A DNA stretch of 64,000 nucleotides from REEB509 sp049314555 (GTDB lineage Bacteria > Pseudomonadota > Alphaproteobacteria > Caulobacterales > Aquidulcibacteraceae), in assembly GCA_049314555.1 (NCBI GenBank), contig JBMOEW010000004.1, positions 56,735 through 120,734 on the forward strand, in the 5' to 3' direction. Below, in pieces: positions 50,799 to 59,719 of the stretch (its first letter is position 1; every line of letters begins with the position of its first letter). The translations under genes and the position numbers were made by a program. Below the pieces are notes generated by a model. That model did not search any database. It worked only from the letters and a program-made list of their open reading frames with translations, and was not told the DNA's origin.

Positions 50799-50993
50799 GG
50801 TGAACTCCAAAACCTGATAGAACCGCGTTTTACGGACACACGCCCAAAGGGCCAATCGCGCAGCCCCCAATCCTGGGAACCCTGCGCGGCCTCTTGAGCA
50901 CGCCCCTGCGGCGAAGACCGCGTGTTATAGCCGCGCGAAGCGATGCGTCAACTGCGTTCGCAGTGATTGTTCACATTTCGCAAACTGGACACC

Positions 50994-51569
50994 TTATCGG
51001 CGCACCGGGACGTCCAGGGCCGCGGCTATCGAGGCGGCTACGGTTTCGACCGGGGCCATGCCGTCCACGGAAACGAGGCAACCCTTGCCTTGATAATAAG
51101 GCAGCAGCGGGGCTGTCTGGGCCAGGTAGGCGTCCAGGCGGGTTTTGAACGATTCCGGGTTGTCGTCTGCCCTGCCCTGCTCGGCAAACCGGGTGGTGAC
51201 ACGCGTCATCAGCGCGTCGGGATCGACGTCGAGGCGAATCACCAGATCAATCTGCTTGCCGCGACGGGCCAACAAGGCATCCAACGCTTCCGCCTGGGCC
51301 ACCGTGCGGGGAAATCCGTCAAAGATGAAGCCTGGGGCCGATGGGTTTTTGGTCAAAGCGTCGTCGATCAGGTCGATCACGATCTCATCAGAAACAAGTG
51401 CGCCGGAATCCATGATTGCCGCAACCTTGACCCCAAGCGGCGACCCAGAGGCCCGGGCCGCCCGCAACATATCCCCAGTCGAAAGTTGAATATAACCCCG
51501 TTCGTCCACCAGACGCTTGGCTTGGGTGCCTTTGCCGGCGGCTGGCGGGCCAAACAGGATCAAATTCAT
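50994..51569 (-). CDS. adk: Adenylate kinase, short form
   Basis: A 191-residue enzyme that interconverts AMP, ADP and ATP. The P-loop is GPPAAGKGTQAKRL and the AMP region FDGFPRTVAQAEAL. It lacks the long zinc-type LID insertion, as is common in alphaproteobacteria. It overlaps secY by 4 nt (ATGA). Confidence 0.97.
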   Translation of the reverse strand: MNLILFGPPAAGKGTQAKRLVDERGYIQLSTGDMLRAARASGSPLGVKVAAIMDSGALVSDEIVIDLIDDALTKNPSAPGFIFDGFPRTVAQAEALDALLARRGKQIDLVIRLDVDPDALMTRVTTRFAEQGRADDNPESFKTRLDAYLAQTAPLLPYYQGKGCLVSVDGMAPVETVAASIAAALDVPVRR

Positions 51570-52903
51570 CGCGAACGCCCCCTGAGCTTCGACTTCTTTA
51601 TCAAGCCCTCATACTGGTGAGCATACAAGTGGGACTGTATCTGGGTCACGGTATCTAGGGTCACAGACACCACGATCAGCAAAGACGTGCCGCCAAGATA
51701 GAAGGCGAGCCCATAGTAAGAGATCAGCATCTCCGGCAACAGGCAGACGAAAGCAATATAGCCAGCCCCGATGACCGTGAGACGGGTCAAGACATAGTCC
51801 AGATAGTCTGCCGTCTTTTTGCCGGGGCGAATACCAGGCAAAAACCCGCCGTATTTGCGCAGGTTGTCTGCCGTCTCTTCCGGGTTGAATACAATCGAGG
51901 TGTAGAAGAAGCAGAAGAAGATGATGAGCACGGCATACAAGAACATGTGTAGAGGCGAGCCGTAGTTCAGCGCTGCCACCGTGTTTTGTAGCCACTCCGG
52001 TGCCGATTCACTCAAGCCGATGAATTGAACAGCGGTTGCCGGCAAAAGCAGCAGCGATGACGCAAAGATCGGTGGGATCACACCTGCGGTGTTGATCTTA
52101 AGCGGCAGGAACGAGCTGTCGCCCATGAACATGCGGTTGCCGACCTGGCGCTTCGGATACTGAATCACCAAGCGGCGCAAGCTGCGCTCAATGAACACGA
52201 CGAACACGATCACGCCGATCAGCAGCGTCAAAATCGCGATCATGGCGATGGCATCGAGATCGCCGGTGCGGCCCTGTTCCAGGGCTTGCGCGATCGTCGA
52301 GGGAAGCGTTGCCACGATGCCCGCAAAGATGATCAGCGAGATGCCGTTGCCCACGCCGCGGGCGGTGATCTGTTCACCGATCCACATCAAGAACATGGTG
52401 CCACCGGTGAGGGTGATGACCGTGGAAATGATGAAGAACGGCCCCGGGTCTGGCACGAGACCTGGCGTCGATTGCATGCCGACCGCGATCCCCAGCGACT
52501 GAAAGATCGCCAAAACGACCGTCAAGTAGCGGGTGTATTGGTTGAGCTGTTTGCGACCGGCCTCGCCTTCTTTTTTCAGACGCTCCAGCGACGGGTTGGT
52601 CGATGCCAGAAGCTGAACGATGATCGAGGCCGAAATGTAGGGCATCACGTTCAGCGCGAAAATCGCCATCCGCTCGACGGCACCGCCGGAGAAGACGTTG
52701 AACATGCCCAACAGGCCACCGCTTTGACCGTTGAAGATCTGTTGGAACTGAACGATGTCGATCCCGGGGATCGGGATGAACGTCCCCAGGCGATAGATGA
52801 TCATCGCGCCGAGGGTGAAAAGAATCCGCTGTTGCAGCTCCTTCGCTTTGGCGAAGGCCTGGAAGTTCAGATTTGCGGCCAGTTGTTCGGCGGCTGATGC
52901 CAT
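51566..52903 (-). CDS. secY: Preprotein translocase subunit SecY
   Basis: A 445-residue channel with ten membrane helices. It starts with AFAKAKELQQRILFTLGAMI and has the plug/pore region IPIPGID and the cytosolic loop with YPKRQVGNRMFMG. SecY forms the secretion pore with SecE and SecG. It follows rplO by 92 nt and is coupled to adk. Confidence 0.98.
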   Translation of the reverse strand: MASAAEQLAANLNFQAFAKAKELQQRILFTLGAMIIYRLGTFIPIPGIDIVQFQQIFNGQSGGLLGMFNVFSGGAVERMAIFALNVMPYISASIIVQLLASTNPSLERLKKEGEAGRKQLNQYTRYLTVVLAIFQSLGIAVGMQSTPGLVPDPGPFFIISTVITLTGGTMFLMWIGEQITARGVGNGISLIIFAGIVATLPSTIAQALEQGRTGDLDAIAMIAILTLLIGVIVFVVFIERSLRRLVIQYPKRQVGNRMFMGDSSFLPLKINTAGVIPPIFASSLLLLPATAVQFIGLSESAPEWLQNTVAALNYGSPLHMFLYAVLIIFFCFFYTSIVFNPEETADNLRKYGGFLPGIRPGKKTADYLDYVLTRLTVIGAGYIAFVCLLPEMLISYYGLAFYLGGTSLLIVVSVTLDTVTQIQSHLYAHQYEGLIKKSKLRGRSR

Positions 52904-52995
52904 AGGGCGCTGTCGCTCCTCGAGTCAGAGAGCACGCACTGCGCCGAAAGGCGCAGGGGATATCGGTTACGCTATCGGAGCCCGGCAGGCACCGG

Positions 52996-53475
52996 TCAAG
53001 CCGGCGCGACAGCTACGGGCTGAAGCAAACGCACCGAGCCGCCGGCCTTTTCCACAGCAGCAATGGCTGCAGCGGAAGCGCCGGTTACGACCAAACTCAC
53101 TTTGGTCTTCAGCTCGCCTTGCGCAAGGAGGCGCACGCCATCTTTCTTCCGGCGCACGAGGCCTGCCGCGATCAAGGTGTCTTCGGTCACTTCCCCTTGC
53201 GGGGTGAGACGACCGGCATCGATCGCGGTTTGCAGGCGGCCCAGGTTCACCCACGCGAAGCGAGCGCGGTTCAGCTTGTTGAAGCCGCGCTTTGGCATCC
53301 GCATGTGGATCGGCATTTGGCCGCCTTCGAAGCCATTGATCGAGACGCCGCCACGGGACTTCTGTCCCTTGACGCCACGGCCCGCGGTCTTGCCCTTGCC
53401 GGAGCCAACGCCGCGAGCGACGCGCATGCGCTTCTTGGTCGCGCCGGGGTTGTCAGCGAGTTGGTTGAGACGCAT
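52996..53475 (-). CDS. rplO: 50S ribosomal protein uL15
   Basis: A 159-residue uL15. It starts MRLNQLADNPGATKKRMRVA and has the Gly/Arg-rich RGVGSGKGKTAGRGVKGQKS. The C-terminus is the usual KAGGSVRL region. It is part of the spc group, 36 nt after rpmD. Confidence 0.97.
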   Translation of the reverse strand: MRLNQLADNPGATKKRMRVARGVGSGKGKTAGRGVKGQKSRGGVSINGFEGGQMPIHMRMPKRGFNKLNRARFAWVNLGRLQTAIDAGRLTPQGEVTEDTLIAAGLVRRKKDGVRLLAQGELKTKVSLVVTGASAAAIAAVEKAGGSVRLLQPVAVAPA

Positions 53476-53511
53476 GGCTTCGAACTTTCCTCAAATTGGT
53501 GCGGCGCGGCC

Positions 53512-53724
53512 TTAGACGGAGGCGCCGACGATCTCTACTAGGTGGGCCACTTTGCGGACCATGCCCCGGATGGAGGGCGTGTCTTCCAGATGGACGACAT
53601 GGCCGACCCGTCGCAAACCCAAGCCACGCAAGGTTTCGCGCTGGCTGGCTTCCCGGCGGATGGGGCTGCCCGTTTGTTTGACAGCGATTTTGGCCGCCAC
53701 AGACGATTGCTTCTTCGGGGGCAT
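53512..53724 (-). CDS. rpmD: 50S ribosomal protein uL30
   Basis: A 70-residue uL30. The core VKQTGSPIRREASQRETLRG and LEDTPSIRGMVRKV is diagnostic, with a short basic N-terminal extension. It lies 12 nt after rpsE. Confidence 0.95.
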   Translation of the reverse strand: MPPKKQSSVAAKIAVKQTGSPIRREASQRETLRGLGLRRVGHVVHLEDTPSIRGMVRKVAHLVEIVGASV

Positions 53725-53736
53725 AACGGCTTTCCC

Positions 53737-54375
53737 TTACCCTTCGGCCGGCACTTCGCCGAGGCTCGCACCGTCTTTGCGACGACCGACGATGTCGGAC
53801 ACCTTAAGACCGCGGCGGTTGGCGACGTGACGGGGGCTGACTTGACGCTTCAGGCTATCGAATGTGGCGCGAACCATGTTGTAGGGGTTGGACGAGCCTT
53901 GGCTTTTGGCCACCACGTCTTGAACGCCCAACACTTCCAGCACCGCGCGCATCGGACCGCCGGCGATTAGGCCGGTGCCTGGAGGCGCTGCCCGCAGCAT
54001 GACGCGCCCGGCTCCCCAATGGCCAGAGGCGTCGTGATGCAAGGTGCGCCCTTCGCGGAGCGGCACGCGGATCATGGTTTTTTTGGCTTCTTCGGTGGCT
54101 TTGCGAATCGCTTCTGGCACTTCGCGCGCCTTGCCATGGCCAAAGCCAACGCGGCCCTTCTTGTCGCCCACGACGACCAGCGCGGCGAAGCCAAAGTTCT
54201 TGCCGCCCTTCACCACTTTGGCGACGCGGTTGATCGCCACGAGTTTGTCTACAAACTCGGGATCACGATCTTCGCCCTGCGGATTGCGGCGGTCATCGCG
54301 ACGATCACGATCGCCACCCCCACGCCCTCGGCGGCCGCGGCGTTGTTCTTCAGTGGATTCTTCAGTTATCGACAT
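53737..54375 (-). CDS. rpsE: 30S ribosomal protein uS5 with R/D/G-rich N-terminal extension
   Basis: A 212-residue uS5. The core has VAKVVKGGKNFGFAALVVVG and KSQGSSNPYNMVRATFD. The first 45 residues are a charged, low-complexity stretch rich in Arg, Asp and Gly, longer than in E. coli. The ATG at 54375 opens with MSITEEST. It lies 13 nt after rplR. Confidence 0.97.
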   Translation of the reverse strand: MSITEESTEEQRRGRRGRGGGDRDRRDDRRNPQGEDRDPEFVDKLVAINRVAKVVKGGKNFGFAALVVVGDKKGRVGFGHGKAREVPEAIRKATEEAKKTMIRVPLREGRTLHHDASGHWGAGRVMLRAAPPGTGLIAGGPMRAVLEVLGVQDVVAKSQGSSNPYNMVRATFDSLKRQVSPRHVANRRGLKVSDIVGRRKDGASLGEVPAEG

Positions 54376-54388
54376 CGCGTGTCTTTCC

Positions 54389-54751
54389 TTAGAAGTCGAG
54401 ACCGCCCTCACGGGCGGCGTCGGCCAGCGCCTTCACGCGACCGTGGAAGAGGTAGGCACCGCGGTCAAAGACCACTTGCTTGACGCCTTTGGAGGCAGCG
54501 CGCTCGGCGATCAATTTGCCGATCGCGACCGCAGCGTCCTTGTCGGATCCTGGTTTGCCAGCGTCCTTGAACACTTTTTCCAGGGTCGAGGCAGCCACGA
54601 CCGTTACGCCTGCCACGTCGTCAATGACCTGGGCAGAAATATTCTTGGAGGACCGGAACACCGACAGGCGCAGGCGCCCAATCGACACTTTCCGAAGCTT
54701 GGAGCGCTGGCGCAAGGCCCGGCGCTGGTTCTTTTCGAGCGCGCTCTTCAT
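54389..54751 (-). CDS. rplR: 50S ribosomal protein uL18
   Basis: A 120-residue uL18 that binds 5S rRNA. It has RLSVFRSSKNISAQVIDD and the end FDRGAYLFHGRVKALADAAR. It starts 5 nt after rplF. Confidence 0.97.
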   Translation of the reverse strand: MKSALEKNQRRALRQRSKLRKVSIGRLRLSVFRSSKNISAQVIDDVAGVTVVAASTLEKVFKDAGKPGSDKDAAVAIGKLIAERAASKGVKQVVFDRGAYLFHGRVKALADAAREGGLDF

Positions 54752-54756
54752 GGCCG

Positions 54757-55290
54757 TTACTTCTTCTTGCCTTCTTTGCGACGAACGTATTCGCCCGCCA
54801 CTTTCACACCCTTGCCCTTATAGGGCTCTGGCGGACGGTAGCTGCGGATTTCGGCGGCGACCTGACCGACCGTCTGCTTATCGACGCCGGAGATCTTGAT
54901 TTCAGTTTGCTTCGGCGTGGCAATGGTGATGCCGGCCGGGGGCTCGTAGATCACATCGTGGCTAAGGCCCAGCTGCAGCTGCAGGTTCTTGCCCTGCATC
55001 GCGGCGCGATAGCCGACGCCGACCAGCTCCAGGGTCTTTTCAAACCCCTGGCTCACGCCGAGGATCTGGTTGGCCAACACCGCGCGGGTGGTGCCCCACA
55101 GGGCGCGGGCGCGCGGGCTTTCCGACCGCGGCTTCACGACATACCCGCCACCCTCTTCCACCAAGGCGACATCGTCGTGCAACCGGAAGGACAGCTCGCC
55201 CTTGGTGCCCTTTACCTTCACGGTTTGGCCGGCTACCGTCAGGGTGACGCCAGCGGGCGGAGTCAAAGGTTTCTTGCCGACGCGCGACAT
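54757..55290 (-). CDS. rplF: 50S ribosomal protein uL6
   Basis: A 177-residue uL6. It starts MSRVGKKPLTPPAGV and ends near EPYKGKGVKVAGEYVRRKEG. The ATG at 55290 gives the standard N-terminus. It follows rpsH by 1 nt. Confidence 0.98.
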   Translation of the reverse strand: MSRVGKKPLTPPAGVTLTVAGQTVKVKGTKGELSFRLHDDVALVEEGGGYVVKPRSESPRARALWGTTRAVLANQILGVSQGFEKTLELVGVGYRAAMQGKNLQLQLGLSHDVIYEPPAGITIATPKQTEIKISGVDKQTVGQVAAEIRSYRPPEPYKGKGVKVAGEYVRRKEGKKK

Positions 55291-55291
55291 A

Positions 55292-55687
55292 TCAATACAC
55301 CCTGCAGAGAATTTCGCCGCCGACGTTTGCGGCACGGGCGGCGGCGTCGGACATCACACCCTTTGGTGTCGACAGGATCGAAATGCCAAGGCCGTTGCGG
55401 ACCAAGGGCAGATCTTTTACCGCCGAATACACCCGCCGGCCGGGCTTTGAAACGCGGGCGATCTCTGAGATCACCGGCGCGCCTTCATAGTATTTCAGCT
55501 CGATGCGGATGGCCTTGTGGCCGTCTGCGTCTTGCTCCGCATAGCCGCGAATATAGCCTTCTTCCACCAGCACATCGAGGACGCGCACGCGCATCCGTGA
55601 GGCTGGCGTGAGTACTGACGACCGGCCGCGCATCTGGGCGTTGCGGATGCGGGTCAGCATATCGCCGAGGGGATCATTGAGGTTCAT
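55292..55687 (-). CDS. rpsH: 30S ribosomal protein uS8
   Basis: A 131-residue uS8. It starts MNLNDPLGDMLTRIRNAQM and has SKPGRRVYSAVKDLPLV and NGLGISILSTPKGVMSD. It lies 12 nt after rpsN. Confidence 0.98.
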   Translation of the reverse strand: MNLNDPLGDMLTRIRNAQMRGRSSVLTPASRMRVRVLDVLVEEGYIRGYAEQDADGHKAIRIELKYYEGAPVISEIARVSKPGRRVYSAVKDLPLVRNGLGISILSTPKGVMSDAAARAANVGGEILCRVY

Positions 55688-55699
55688 GCCGCTCTCCCC

Positions 55700-56005
55700 T
55701 TACCAGCTCGACTTGACCATGCCGGGGATCTGACCTTTGGAGGCCAGTTCACGCAGCGCGATACGGCTCATTTTGAGCTTGCGATAGAAGGCGCGCGGAC
55801 GGCCCGTCAGCTCGCAGCGATTGCGAACGCGGTTCTGGGCCGAATTGCGCGGCAGCTCGGCCAGTTTGAGGCGCGCAGCAAAGCGCTCCTCCAGGGGCAG
55901 AGATTCATCCACCGCTTGTGCTTTCAACTTCGCACGGCGGTTGGCGAATTTCTGCACCAGCCGCTTGCGCTTGTCGTTGCGCTCGATTGAGCCAGTCTTT
56001 GCCAT
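55700..56005 (-). CDS. rpsN: 30S ribosomal protein uS14, zinc-free form
   Basis: A 101-residue uS14, the long form without zinc-binding CxxC pairs. It has KLAELPRNSAQNRVRNRCEL and GRPRAFYRKLKMSRIALREL. It lies 50 nt after rplE. Confidence 0.98.
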   Translation of the reverse strand: MAKTGSIERNDKRKRLVQKFANRRAKLKAQAVDESLPLEERFAARLKLAELPRNSAQNRVRNRCELTGRPRAFYRKLKMSRIALRELASKGQIPGMVKSSW

Positions 56006-56055
56006 ACTTCTCTCCCGATGCGTTCTGGGGTGGATCCAGGTTTTGAGGGTCTGGA

Positions 56056-56613
56056 TCAGTTCCGGAACGGGAAATCGAATTCTTTCAAAAGGGCTTTAGC
56101 TTCTGCGTCGGTGGGCGCGGTGGTGCACACGATGATGTCCATGCCCCAAATCGTATCGACCTTGTCGTAGTCGATTTCGGGGAACACCAAGTGCTCCTTC
56201 AAGCCCATCGCGTAGTTGCCGCGACCGTCGAAACTTTTGCCATTCAGGCCACGGAAATCCTTCACCCGCGGCAACGCAATCGTCACCAAGCGGTCGAGGA
56301 ATTCGTACATGCGCTCTTTGCGCAGGGTGACCTTGCAGCCGACCGCCATATTCTCGCGAATCTTGAAGCCGGCGATGGATTGTTTGGCGCGGGTGGTGAC
56401 CGGCTTTTGGCCGCTGACCAGGGTCATGGCTTCCAGGGCGGAGGTGAGTTTCTTGGAATCCCCCACCGCCTCGCCAACGCCCATGTTCAACACGATCTTT
56501 TCCAGACGCGGGATCTGCATCGGGTTGGTGTAGTTGAACGCGGCCTGCATGCGCTCGCGAACGACTTCGCGATAGCGTGTCTTCATGCGCGGTTCGTAAG
56601 CTGCCTCAGACAT
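56056..56613 (-). CDS. rplE: 50S ribosomal protein uL5
   Basis: A 185-residue uL5. It has IPRLEKIVLNMGVGEAVGDS, RAKQSIAGFKIRENMAVGCK and GRGNYAMGLKEHLVFPEID. It overlaps rplX by 8 nt, suggesting coupled translation. Confidence 0.98.
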   Translation of the reverse strand: MSEAAYEPRMKTRYREVVRERMQAAFNYTNPMQIPRLEKIVLNMGVGEAVGDSKKLTSALEAMTLVSGQKPVTTRAKQSIAGFKIRENMAVGCKVTLRKERMYEFLDRLVTIALPRVKDFRGLNGKSFDGRGNYAMGLKEHLVFPEIDYDKVDTIWGMDIIVCTTAPTDAEAKALLKEFDFPFRN

Positions 56614-56926
56614 CGATCTGCACCCCGGACTTCTTGGCGATGCGCACTTTCTCTCCGCTCTCCAGGACCTTGAAGCCCACCCGGGTGGGTTCGCCGGTCT
56701 TGGGGTCGCGCATCATGACATTGGACACGTCGAGCGAGGCTTCCTTGCTCTTCACGCCCCCTTGAGGATCGGCCATCGAGGGCTTGGTGTGGCGCTTGGC
56801 CATGTTCACGCCTTCGACGACGACACGACCGAGATCCGGCAGGACTTTTACGACCTTGCCGCTTTGGCCCTTGTCTTTGCCGGCGATGACGATGACCGTG
56901 TCGCCCTTCTTGATTTTCGCGGCCAT
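56606..56926 (-). CDS. rplX: 50S ribosomal protein uL24
   Basis: A 106-residue uL24. It has the KOW motif KKGDTVIVIAGKDKGQSGKV and GVNMAKRHTKPSM. It lies 2 nt after rplN and overlaps rplE. Confidence 0.98.
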   Translation of the reverse strand: MAAKIKKGDTVIVIAGKDKGQSGKVVKVLPDLGRVVVEGVNMAKRHTKPSMADPQGGVKSKEASLDVSNVMMRDPKTGEPTRVGFKVLESGEKVRIAKKSGVQIDV

Positions 56927-56928
56927 AG

Positions 56929-57297
56929 TTACAGCACCTCCGGCGCCAGCGAGATGATCTTCATGTGGTTCTTGGCGCGCAGTTCGCGGGGAACCGGGCC
57001 AAAGATCCGCGTGCCGATCGGCTCGCCTTGGTTGTTGATCAGGACGGCCGAATTGCTGTCAAAGCGGATCACGCTGCCATCGCGGCGCTTGATCGCCTTG
57101 GCGGTGCGGACCACGACGGCCTTCTTCACGTCGCCCTTTTTGACACGGCCCTTGGGCATCGCTTCTTTAATCGACACGACGATAATGTCGCCCACGGCGG
57201 CGTACCGGCGCTTGGAGCCCCCAAGCACCTTGATGCACATCACGCGCTTGGCGCCGGAATTATCGGCGACGTCGAGATTGGTCTGCATCTGGATCAT
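56929..57297 (-). CDS. rplN: 50S ribosomal protein uL14
   Basis: A 122-residue uL14. It starts MIQMQTNLDVADNSGAKRVM and has GSVIRFDSNSAVLINNQGEP. It lies 29 nt after rpsQ. Confidence 0.98.
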   Translation of the reverse strand: MIQMQTNLDVADNSGAKRVMCIKVLGGSKRRYAAVGDIIVVSIKEAMPKGRVKKGDVKKAVVVRTAKAIKRRDGSVIRFDSNSAVLINNQGEPIGTRIFGPVPRELRAKNHMKIISLAPEVL

Positions 57298-57326
57298 AAC
57301 GGATCCTCAATCCTCAAAAATCGACG

Positions 57327-57566
57327 TCAGGCCTGAACGCGGCCGACAACTTCCCACACCTTCAACTTCGAGCGCGGCGGGCATTCTTGGATCTGTACGA
57401 TCTCGCCCTTCTTGAACTCGTTGTTTTCGTCGTGAGCGTGAAACTTCTTCGACCGGCGCACGGTCTTTTTGTAGAGCGGGTGCAGGAAGGTGCGCTCAAC
57501 CAAGACCACGACGGTCTTTTCGCCCTTGTCGCTGACCACTTCGCCTTGCATCAATCGCCGCGGCAT
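57327..57566 (-). CDS. rpsQ: 30S ribosomal protein uS17
   Basis: A 79-residue uS17. It has GEVVSDKGEKTVVVLVERTF and FHAHDENNEFKKGEIVQIQE. It lies 15 nt after rpmC. Confidence 0.98.
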   Translation of the reverse strand: MPRRLMQGEVVSDKGEKTVVVLVERTFLHPLYKKTVRRSKKFHAHDENNEFKKGEIVQIQECPPRSKLKVWEVVGRVQA

Positions 57567-57581
57567 CGCGCGCTCTCCTAC

Positions 57582-57782
57582 TTAAACGGACTTCGCGACG
57601 GATTTTTCGCGCAACACGGTTTTCACCCGCGCGATATCCCGACGCACTTCGCGCATGCGCGATGGCTTCTCCAGCTGACCTGAGGCTTGCTGAAAGCGCA
57701 GGTTGAACTGCTCCTTCTTCAGCTTCAGCAGCTCTTCTTGCAGGCGAGCGGCATCAAAACCGCGCATCTCGGCACTGTCCAT
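57582..57782 (-). CDS. rpmC: 50S ribosomal protein uL29
   Basis: A 66-residue uL29 with LLKLKKEQFNLRFQQASGQL. The ATG at 57782 has GGAGGG about 9 nt upstream and starts 1 nt after the rplP stop; a second ATG lies five codons inside. Confidence 0.96.
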   Translation of the reverse strand: MDSAEMRGFDAARLQEELLKLKKEQFNLRFQQASGQLEKPSRMREVRRDIARVKTVLREKSVAKSV

Positions 57783-57783
57783 G

Positions 57784-58200
57784 TTACTGGCCCTCCAGAC
57801 GCGTGACGACCCGGGTCTTGATCGGGAGCTTGGCTGCGCCCAATCGCAAAGCCTCGCGCGCGACTTCCTCGGGAACGCCGTCGATCTCAAACATCACCCG
57901 ACCTGGGTGCACGCGGGCGGCCCAAAACTCCGGCGCGCCCTTGCCGGAACCCATCCGTACTTCGGTTGGCTTCTTGGACACCGGCACGTCCGGGAAGATC
58001 CGGATCCACACTTTGCCCTGCCGCTTCATTTGCCGGGTGATCGCGCGACGGGCGGCTTCGATCTGGCGGGCCGTTACGCGCTCTGGCTCCACGGCTTTGA
58101 GGCCGAACGAGCCGAAGTTAAGCGCAGAGCCGCCCTTCGCGAAGCCGTGGATGCGGCCTTTGTGCGCCTTGCGGAAGCGGGTTTTCTTCGGTTGCAGCAT
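57784..58200 (-). CDS. rplP: 50S ribosomal protein uL16
   Basis: A 138-residue uL16. It has FRKAHKGRIHGFAKGGSALN, RQIEAARRAITRQMKRQGKV and RMGSGKGAPEFWAARVHPGR. It lies 15 nt after rpsC. Confidence 0.98.
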   Translation of the reverse strand: MLQPKKTRFRKAHKGRIHGFAKGGSALNFGSFGLKAVEPERVTARQIEAARRAITRQMKRQGKVWIRIFPDVPVSKKPTEVRMGSGKGAPEFWAARVHPGRVMFEIDGVPEEVAREALRLGAAKLPIKTRVVTRLEGQ

Positions 58201-58215
58201 GATTTATCCGCTCCC

Positions 58216-59025
58216 TCAGCTTTCCGTTTCGGATGGGGTTGCATCAGCGTCCGTTCGAGGACGCCGCGCCCCACGGCCGCGACGGTCACCACTGGGGCGA
58301 TCGTCACGGGGCGGACGGTCACGGTGGTCGCGATCGCGACGCTCGCGGTTCTCGCCGGTGTCCAGGGCACGACGGTCCTGGGCCATTGGATCATGCTCCA
58401 GGATTTCGCCTTTGAAGATCCAGACCTTCACGCCGATGATGCCGTAGGCGGTCTTGGCTTCGGCAAACCCGTAGTCGATATCGGCACGCAGGGTGTGCAA
58501 CGGAACCCGGCCTTCCCGATACCATTCCATCCGCGCGATTTCCGCGCCGCCCAGGCGGCCGGACACGTTGATCCGGATGCCTTGGCCGCCCAAGCGTTGG
58601 GCCGACTGCATGGCGCGTTTCATGGCGCGACGGAAGGCGACGCGGCGTTCCAGCTGTTGGGCGATGCCTTCAGCGACGAGGGTTGAATCGGTCTCAGGCT
58701 TACGCACTTCGACCAGGTTCAAGAACACCTCTGAATCCGGCGACATCTTCGCCAGTTCCTTGCGGAGCTTTTCGATGTCTGCGCCCTTCTTGCCGATCAC
58801 GACGCCAGGCTTGGCGGTCAGGATCGTGACGCGGCATTTGCGCAGCGGACGTTCAATGATGATCTTGGAAATGCCTGCGGCGGCGAGCTTGTCGCGCAGG
58901 AATTTGCGAATCTTCAGGTCCTGGTGAAGCAGGCGCGCGTATTCGCCAGTGTTGGCGTACCAACGGCTATCCCAGGTGCGGTTGATGCCGAGCCGCAGCC
59001 CGATCGGATTGACTTTCTGACCCAT
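58216..59025 (-). CDS. rpsC: 30S ribosomal protein uS3 with charged C-terminal extension
   Basis: A 269-residue uS3. It has the N-terminal GLRLGINRTWDSRWYAN, the KH motif VVIGKKGADIEKLRKEL and GRVPLHTLRADIDYGFAEA. The last 50 or so residues are rich in Arg and Asp, an extension absent from E. coli. It overlaps rplV by 1 nt. Confidence 0.98.
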   Translation of the reverse strand: MGQKVNPIGLRLGINRTWDSRWYANTGEYARLLHQDLKIRKFLRDKLAAAGISKIIIERPLRKCRVTILTAKPGVVIGKKGADIEKLRKELAKMSPDSEVFLNLVEVRKPETDSTLVAEGIAQQLERRVAFRRAMKRAMQSAQRLGGQGIRINVSGRLGGAEIARMEWYREGRVPLHTLRADIDYGFAEAKTAYGIIGVKVWIFKGEILEHDPMAQDRRALDTGENRERRDRDHRDRPPRDDRPSGDRRGRGARRPRTDADATPSETES

Positions 59026-59432
59026 CAGGCGGCCTCCGCCTCGCCTGCGACTGTCACCGTTTTCGAGGTGTCACGCAGGACGATCGTCAATTGGGAAAAG
59101 GGCTTTTCGATCCGTGCACCGCGACCGCGGGCGCGGGTGTTCATGCGCTTGAGGACCAGGTTCTTGCCAACGTGGGCCTGGGCAACAACCAGTTGGTCGA
59201 TATCCAACTCATGGTTGTTTTCAGCGTTGGCGATGGCCGACTTCAAGCACTTCAGCACGTCTTTGGCGATGCGCTTGCGCGAGAACACAAGCTCGTTGAC
59301 CGCCTTCTCGGCATGCAGGCCGCGAATGGACTGAGCCACGAGGTTGAGCTTTTGCGGGCTCGTGCGCAGCATTTTCACGACCGCGCGCGCTTCGTTGCTG
59401 GCTTGCTTGGGAGGCGCCTTAGGCTTGCCCAT
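59025..59432 (-). CDS. rplV: 50S ribosomal protein uL22
   Basis: A 135-residue uL22. It has RTSPQKLNLVAQSIRGLHAE and the loop RMNTRARGRGARIEKPFSQL at the exit tunnel. It lies 3 nt after rpsS. Confidence 0.98.
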   Translation of the reverse strand: MGKPKAPPKQASNEARAVVKMLRTSPQKLNLVAQSIRGLHAEKAVNELVFSRKRIAKDVLKCLKSAIANAENNHELDIDQLVVAQAHVGKNLVLKRMNTRARGRGARIEKPFSQLTIVLRDTSKTVTVAGEAEAA

Positions 59433-59435
59433 GGC

Positions 59436-59714
59436 CTACTTCCTCTTCGCTTTCTTGTCCGCGCCATGCCCGAAGTAGCTGCGGGTTGGGGCAAACTCGC
59501 CAAGCTTCATGCCGACCATGTCTTCTGACACGGTCACGGGCACAAACGTCTTGCCGTTGTGGACTTGAAACGTCAGTCCGATGAACTGAGGCATGACTGT
59601 GGAGCGCCGCGACCAGGTTTTGATCGGAGCCGGGCGTGTGCTTTCTGAGGCTTTGTCGGCCTTCGCCAACAAATACCCATCCACAAACGGGCCTTTCCAG
59701 ACAGAACGGGGCAT
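59436..59714 (-). CDS. rpsS: 30S ribosomal protein uS19
   Basis: A 92-residue uS19. It starts MPRSVWKGPFVDGYLL and has KTWSRRSTVMPQFIGLTFQV and GKFAPTR-like GEFAPTRSY. It lies 5 nt after rplB. Confidence 0.98.
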   Translation of the reverse strand: MPRSVWKGPFVDGYLLAKADKASESTRPAPIKTWSRRSTVMPQFIGLTFQVHNGKTFVPVTVSEDMVGMKLGEFAPTRSYFGHGADKKAKRK

Positions 59715-59719
59715 CGGGG

